From: Conchocele bisecta
Lineage: Eukaryota; Mollusca; Bivalvia; Lucinida; Thyasiridae
Direction: 5' to 3'
Length of the DNA stretch: 64,000 bases
Assembly (NCBI GenBank): GCA_029237695.1
Contig: CM055279.1
Span: 5,598,323-5,662,322 of the forward strand
Below, piece after piece: positions 45,001-51,000 of the stretch (positions are counted from its first letter, which is position 1; the number at the start of each line of letters is the position of its first letter). The position numbers and the translations under genes were made by a program. The notes beneath the pieces are model-generated. The model searched no databases. It saw nothing but the letters and a program-made list of their open reading frames with translations, and was not told where the DNA came from.

Positions 45001-48000
45001 CTGAAAAGGCTTCACCCATGGACCATAACTTTTAAGTTTGGCTACCATGGTCCAAGCGGTTCATGTGAAGAAGAATTTTGAAATCTCTAATAAAAGAACG
45101 ACCTTTTGACCTTTCGGCGGCCATCTTGGATGACATAACAATCCGATTTCGACAAAAAATGCACCAGAGTGATGGCCTCATTGATACATTCAATTTGATA
45201 TATGACATGACCATATTCGGTCAAAAATAAAATTTGACCCCACGGGCCAGAGTGATCGCCTCGTTGATACCTTCAATTTGATATGACAAGACCATATTCG
45301 GTCAAAAATAAAATTTGACCCCAATTTGACCACACGGGCCACGCCCATTTTTGACCCCGGGGTCACCATTTTAACAACTTTGAAAGAGCAATGTACGTCG
45401 ATCATTCCTACCAAGTTTTGTTGAAATCCGGTTGGCGGTTCTTGAGAAGAAGATTTTTGAAGAATTTGTGCTATTTTTAGACGGCGGCCATCTTGGATTA
45501 CATGATGACGTCATTTTAACAATTTTGTAATCCCCCTACTTAACGACCATGACCATGAAGTTTGGTGACTATAGGCCCAATGGTTACCGAGGAGAAGACG
45601 TTTGAAAATGTTCACGGACGACGACGGACGACGATGGACGACGGACACATTGCGGTAACAATAGCTCACAATAGCTCACATGAGCTTCGCTCAGGTGAGC
45701 TAAAAAAAGAACTAAACCATTAGGGCTCCAGAAAAGGAATTAGTAATTGAGTATTGTCACTCCATCATTTCTGAAACAACTGGCTATTTCAAAATAACAT
45801 TGCTGTTTACATCAACAGACAGCAATTATTGAATAGTTTGCTTCTGAATGAAAACATGTCTTGGCATTTCATTAAGGAGACAATTCTAATAAAATACCAA
45901 GATTTGTTTTCATGGAAAAAATAAGAAAAAACATGCTATTTTTGTGGTCGGTTTATTGTATTTTGCAGCATGGTAAAGGAGCCACAATTTTTGTATTGCT
46001 TTTTGATACTCACTACTTCTGATTTCAATTGGGTTTTTGGCAATTTTAATTCGGTACTTAACTCTTTGCATGCTAGCGGCGAAAATATCCGCCAAACAAA
46101 TTAGGACTATATGTTTTATTTCTCTGTAAATATGTCTTGGAATTTCATTAGAATTGCATCCTCTGGACGCAATTCTAATGAAATTCCAAGACATATTCAT
46201 GACATTTATAGGGAGAAATAAAAGAAAATATAATGAATTGTCATCTGCTATTTTTTAACTATTTATAGCCCACAAATTTCCCAGCATGCAAAGAGTTAAG
46301 CTCTGAACCATACTAGTGTATGTCTTACTTATGTAGCCGGATAGTGATCTATTTTGTTTGTTTTGCTGGGTGTTTCGTTGATGGAATGGCGAACAATGCA
46401 AATCCTGATAAGAATGTGCAGATGCACAGGGTGACCTGGATGTACACCGACTGCGATCTGTATCGATATTAGTGATCTGTATTTGGCTGCGATCTGTATC
46501 TACACTAGTCGCACAACCACAAGTCACATTTCTCCAGTTGCAGCCATATATCTGGATGTTAAGAACAATGCACATAGTATTTGTATGCACAAGCTTCACA
46601 GACACACTGCTAAAGTATCGATCTGAACTTGTCTGGCAATGTGTTTATTTCAAATCCCTTTGAGACCATAAATAGATAAAACATGCAAAATTGTTTGGTT
46701 TCATCAGGCATATTTAAATAATTTAACACATTTTTACAGTCTCCGCGGAAGTCGTCGGTAAACCGGAAGTCGCCGGACCGAATGTCCGACTATATATTCT
46801 AACCTTCAATGAAATCACCTTCCTTTGGTATGCACTTCTGGTGCTACATGTAGCTAGCTTTTCTTATATGACTGATATACTGAAACTAAAAAGCTCTTAA
46901 ATATCATAAAACTTTTTCGGTCTGGTAAATTGCCAAAAACCCAAATGAAATCAGAAGTAGTGAGTATGAAAAAGCAATAAAAAATTGTGGCACCTTTATC
47001 GTGCTGCTGAAAACAATAAACCGACCATAAATATAGCATGTCTTTTCTTATTTTTTCATTAACACAAGTCTTGGTATTTCATTAGAATTGTTTCCAAGGA
47101 GACAATTCTTATGAAATGCCAAGACATGTTTTCATTTTATTCAATAATTGCTGTCTGCTGATATGTAAACAGTGTGATTTTATTTTACCCAATTAAAATT
47201 TTGAAAAACCCAATTGTTTAAAAAATGATGGAGTGACAATACTCGATTACTAATTCCTTATTTGGAGCCCTGTAGCCATTTCACTACTAAATAATATGGC
47301 TACATGTACCGGTACTCATATTTCAGAAATGGACATTTCGGCTATTAAAAATTTCAGGAATCATTTGAAAAAGTGTTTGAAAAAGTACTACATATAAGCA
47401 AATATTGGAGTAAACGGAATATAGTGGTCTTTTTTCGTTTTATCAGTCCAGTTTAGCGACTAACTTCAAAATCGTAGCGCCAATTTAGGAGAGGTGGGCT
47501 ACTATTAGAATGCATACAGTATTTATTGGCACCTGTTTATGAAGATGATGTTAATTACAGGGACTTGCAACACCAATTAATAAGTGGTACAGTAATGATG
47601 GCAATCAAGTATGGCATACTCAGCCATGACCTAGATAAGTGATAATCTGGAGCAAAAATAGACAGTAAGCCTATTTCACTGCAGGAATTATTATTGACAG
47701 AAATGACTCACGAAGCATATGATCTATTGACACAGATACATAAATTGTATGCAACATATGTTTCTGTACCAAGCGTCGGTCGGCCTAAGTACATTGAAAA
47801 TGGTTATTTATCCTATTTCTTGCCGGACCATGGGGGGGGGGGGGGGGGGGGTGGGGGTATGAACAAATTAAAATAATTTGACGGTTCAAATGAGTAGTAA
47901 CAACATATACTTTCGTGAATAATAAAGTTATTTTTATTCTTTGTTTGAAAAAATTGTGTAGCCACGGTAAGTATGTAATGTGGTCATATTGCAATATGAA

Positions 48001-51000
48001 ACCCGATCTACTGACGCAGATACACAAATAACGTGTTTGTGTACTACCTGTGCATGCTTAAAAGTGCATTGGGAATGGTTATTTAAAACGGCTGTTCAAA
48101 ATAAAGGTGTGGGAAGGGAAGTAATTATGTAATTGAGTTATAAAGAAAAGCACCGCGATTTTTCGGTCGCCACAACAAAAAGGTACTGATTGAGTTTCTC
48201 TCCAGTTCAGCTCATGCTCAGCTAGCATACACTAACAAACTTACTACAGATATGCAGCTTTCGCTGAAGGTAACAAAATCGGCTGCCAAAACCAATAGCG
48301 AACAATGAAGGCCCTGATAAGACTGCACAAAGACGCAGGCTGATCTGGCGCTACACTGGTCACAAATTCAGAAAGTCATGTTTCGCTGATAGAGTTGACA
48401 ATTTACTCACCTTGACGGTGCCACGCCAATGAGATTTGGCCCGAGCCCTTTAAACAGCGCCCTTAATCCTTCATTCTCAACAATGTATCTGAAACAATCA
48501 AAGGGACTTTTGATAATTGTGAACTAATTCCTTGATCAAGGCCTAAGCCGAAACATTGGAAAAGTGGGTTTGTGAAATGCATGCAGCATGTGCAAACGTT
48601 GTAGATCCATATGGACTCATCAGGATCTGCCGCATTTGTCACTATTATTCCCCTCTAACAAAATCCACTTTTGTCATTAACCCATTTCATGCTGAGGATA
48701 CACCATTTTGTTTGTGGAAAATCATTAAATATTATATTTATATGAGCTCAGAAATATATGTCGTGACCACCATTTGAACCGTCTCATCGAGACGGTTCAA
48801 ATGAGTGGTCACAACATATATTTTCATTGAGAGATAACAAAAATAAAATATTTTAAAAATTTCATACCCATATATAAAAGGTGTATTGCGAATGTAATGG
48901 GTTAATTGAATAGTCAATGAAAAAGGCAATGTAGGATATCCAGGGTTTAACCATTTCACCCCCAAATCACTGGAATGGATTTTGATAAGTTAATTTTGCA
49001 ACCAATCAAATCGTCACCGGAAATAGCCAGACCGAAGGTCCGAATTTAAAAAAAATACTTTTCCATCATGTCTATTCTTAACTTCAAACCAACTTCCTTT
49101 GACATGTCCATTTCTGTTTTATGACATGACTGAAAAGTTCTTAAATATCACCAAAAAAAATTGATTTTATCTTTTATATTTTCAGCCTGGCAAATTTTTG
49201 TCCGGTCTGGTAAACTTGAAATATCCTGTAGTATTTTGGCAGTTACCAGGAGACGATTGGTACATGTACAATTTACCATTTGCATTGTCTAAGCACATTT
49301 ATTTATTTTAGTGTTCAATTTGACATGAATCGTAAAACTATACCTTTAACTTGCAGTTGTCATATTCATTGATATCAGCATCAATATAGAAATATTTGTC
49401 GATTTCGGACTTAATGTTATTTATAAATTTGAAATAATGTCAGTGAATAAATTTAGCACATTCAATACCGATTAGGTTTATGATAGAATGAATATGTGGC
49501 GGTGACTGAAGAAACGGGGCTTATTGGTTTTGCGACCAGTGTAGATCCAGATCAGCCTGTGCATCCACACAGTCTGATCAGGATCTGCACTGTTTGCCAT
49601 TCTATCAATACAGCACCTGTTATACTTCTAACCATCAATATGGATTGTTATCAGGCTATACAAGAGTGCAATTCCCATAAGCACCATTTCACCAGTCACA
49701 GCCACATAGATGACTGGAAAAACAGGGCCTTTATGACTAGAGTCTGTTTCACGAAAGCTGCCCAAATTTTATGGCTATATAGACAATTCAAAAACAACAT
49801 TATTTTCGATAATATTAAATTAAAGGAAAATTTAAGAATGAGCCTTCTTTTTATTTCGTGAAATTTGGTCAAATATTGATTGTATTGCGAAAACAAAATT
49901 TCCACATGTTAAATCCCCATAGACATCCCCACGGAGAAATTTTTTTGAATTTTGGAAATACTGGACCGATTTTTTAAATTTAACTTTTGATTTCTTAGTT
50001 AGATCATATCCAAGCTATCTAGTCGGGTTTCGGAGTCAATTTCCAAATGTGTTCGTTTTTTGACTCCTCCCACACTTCCTTACCACTTTTTCCCCCATGT
50101 TTAATAAATTCCCAGACAAATTAATTTTTCGTAATAAAATCAATATTTGACCGAATTTCACGAAATAAAAAGAAGGCTCTTTCTTAAATTTTCCTTTAAT
50201 TTAATATTATCAAAAAATATATTGTTTTTGCATTGTTTATATAGCAGTAAAATTTGGGCAGCTTTCGTGAAACAGACTATAGATGAAAGTGAATGAGCTT
50301 AACGTCCCAGCAACAGCTAAGATCAAAAAGAGAATGGACCACAGTTTAGTCTCATCTGACACATCAGTGGGATGGAAATACTACAAAAGTATTTTTGATG
50401 CCCAAGGCAAGGTTTGAACCCACAACCTCCAGATTGGAAGTCAGGTGTTCTAACCCATAGGCCACAGCCGATTCCTTATGACTAGATGAACATATGATCA
50501 AGGTTGTACTGCTCACCATTCAGCCAGCTGCCACACTTCTAACACTTATTATAAGGCAGGCATTGTCGTCTTGCAGGTATTTCCACTCGTCAGGACGACC
50601 GGACGAGTGGAAATGTTCATCATGCCCTGTGAAGGTGTATTCCGAATGTAATGAGTTAAGGAACACGGGCAGTTTGAGGTATGAAAATTTCCCCAGGGCT
50701 CGCTCTAGGCACTACACTGCAGGGCACGAGAATTTCACTTGTCCGCTCGTCCTGACGAGTGGAAATGCCTGCAGGACGAGTGGAAATTTCAATTTTTGTT
50801 CTTAATTTTGCCATTCCTGTCAAAGCAAGGACAAGTAAACATTTCAAGAATTTTTGTGCCGTGCACTGCTGATGCAACATAACATATTACAATATACCTT
50901 AAACAGTAATATATGCCAACAGATCGCCGATGAGCCAGATGCAACGCTCTCTCGGCTGTGTTAGGACACGAGCACGTATGTACGCTGGTGGTGTGTAAAT

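Noticed and set aside
49496..49861. 121-codon ORF
   Set aside because: Covers a family G MITE and the arm of a foldback element; similar ORFs at 32545 and 41887 arise from the same repeat.
50494..50805. 103-codon ORF
   Set aside because: Spans small inverted repeats of tttccactcgtc and part of intron 2; no family resemblance.
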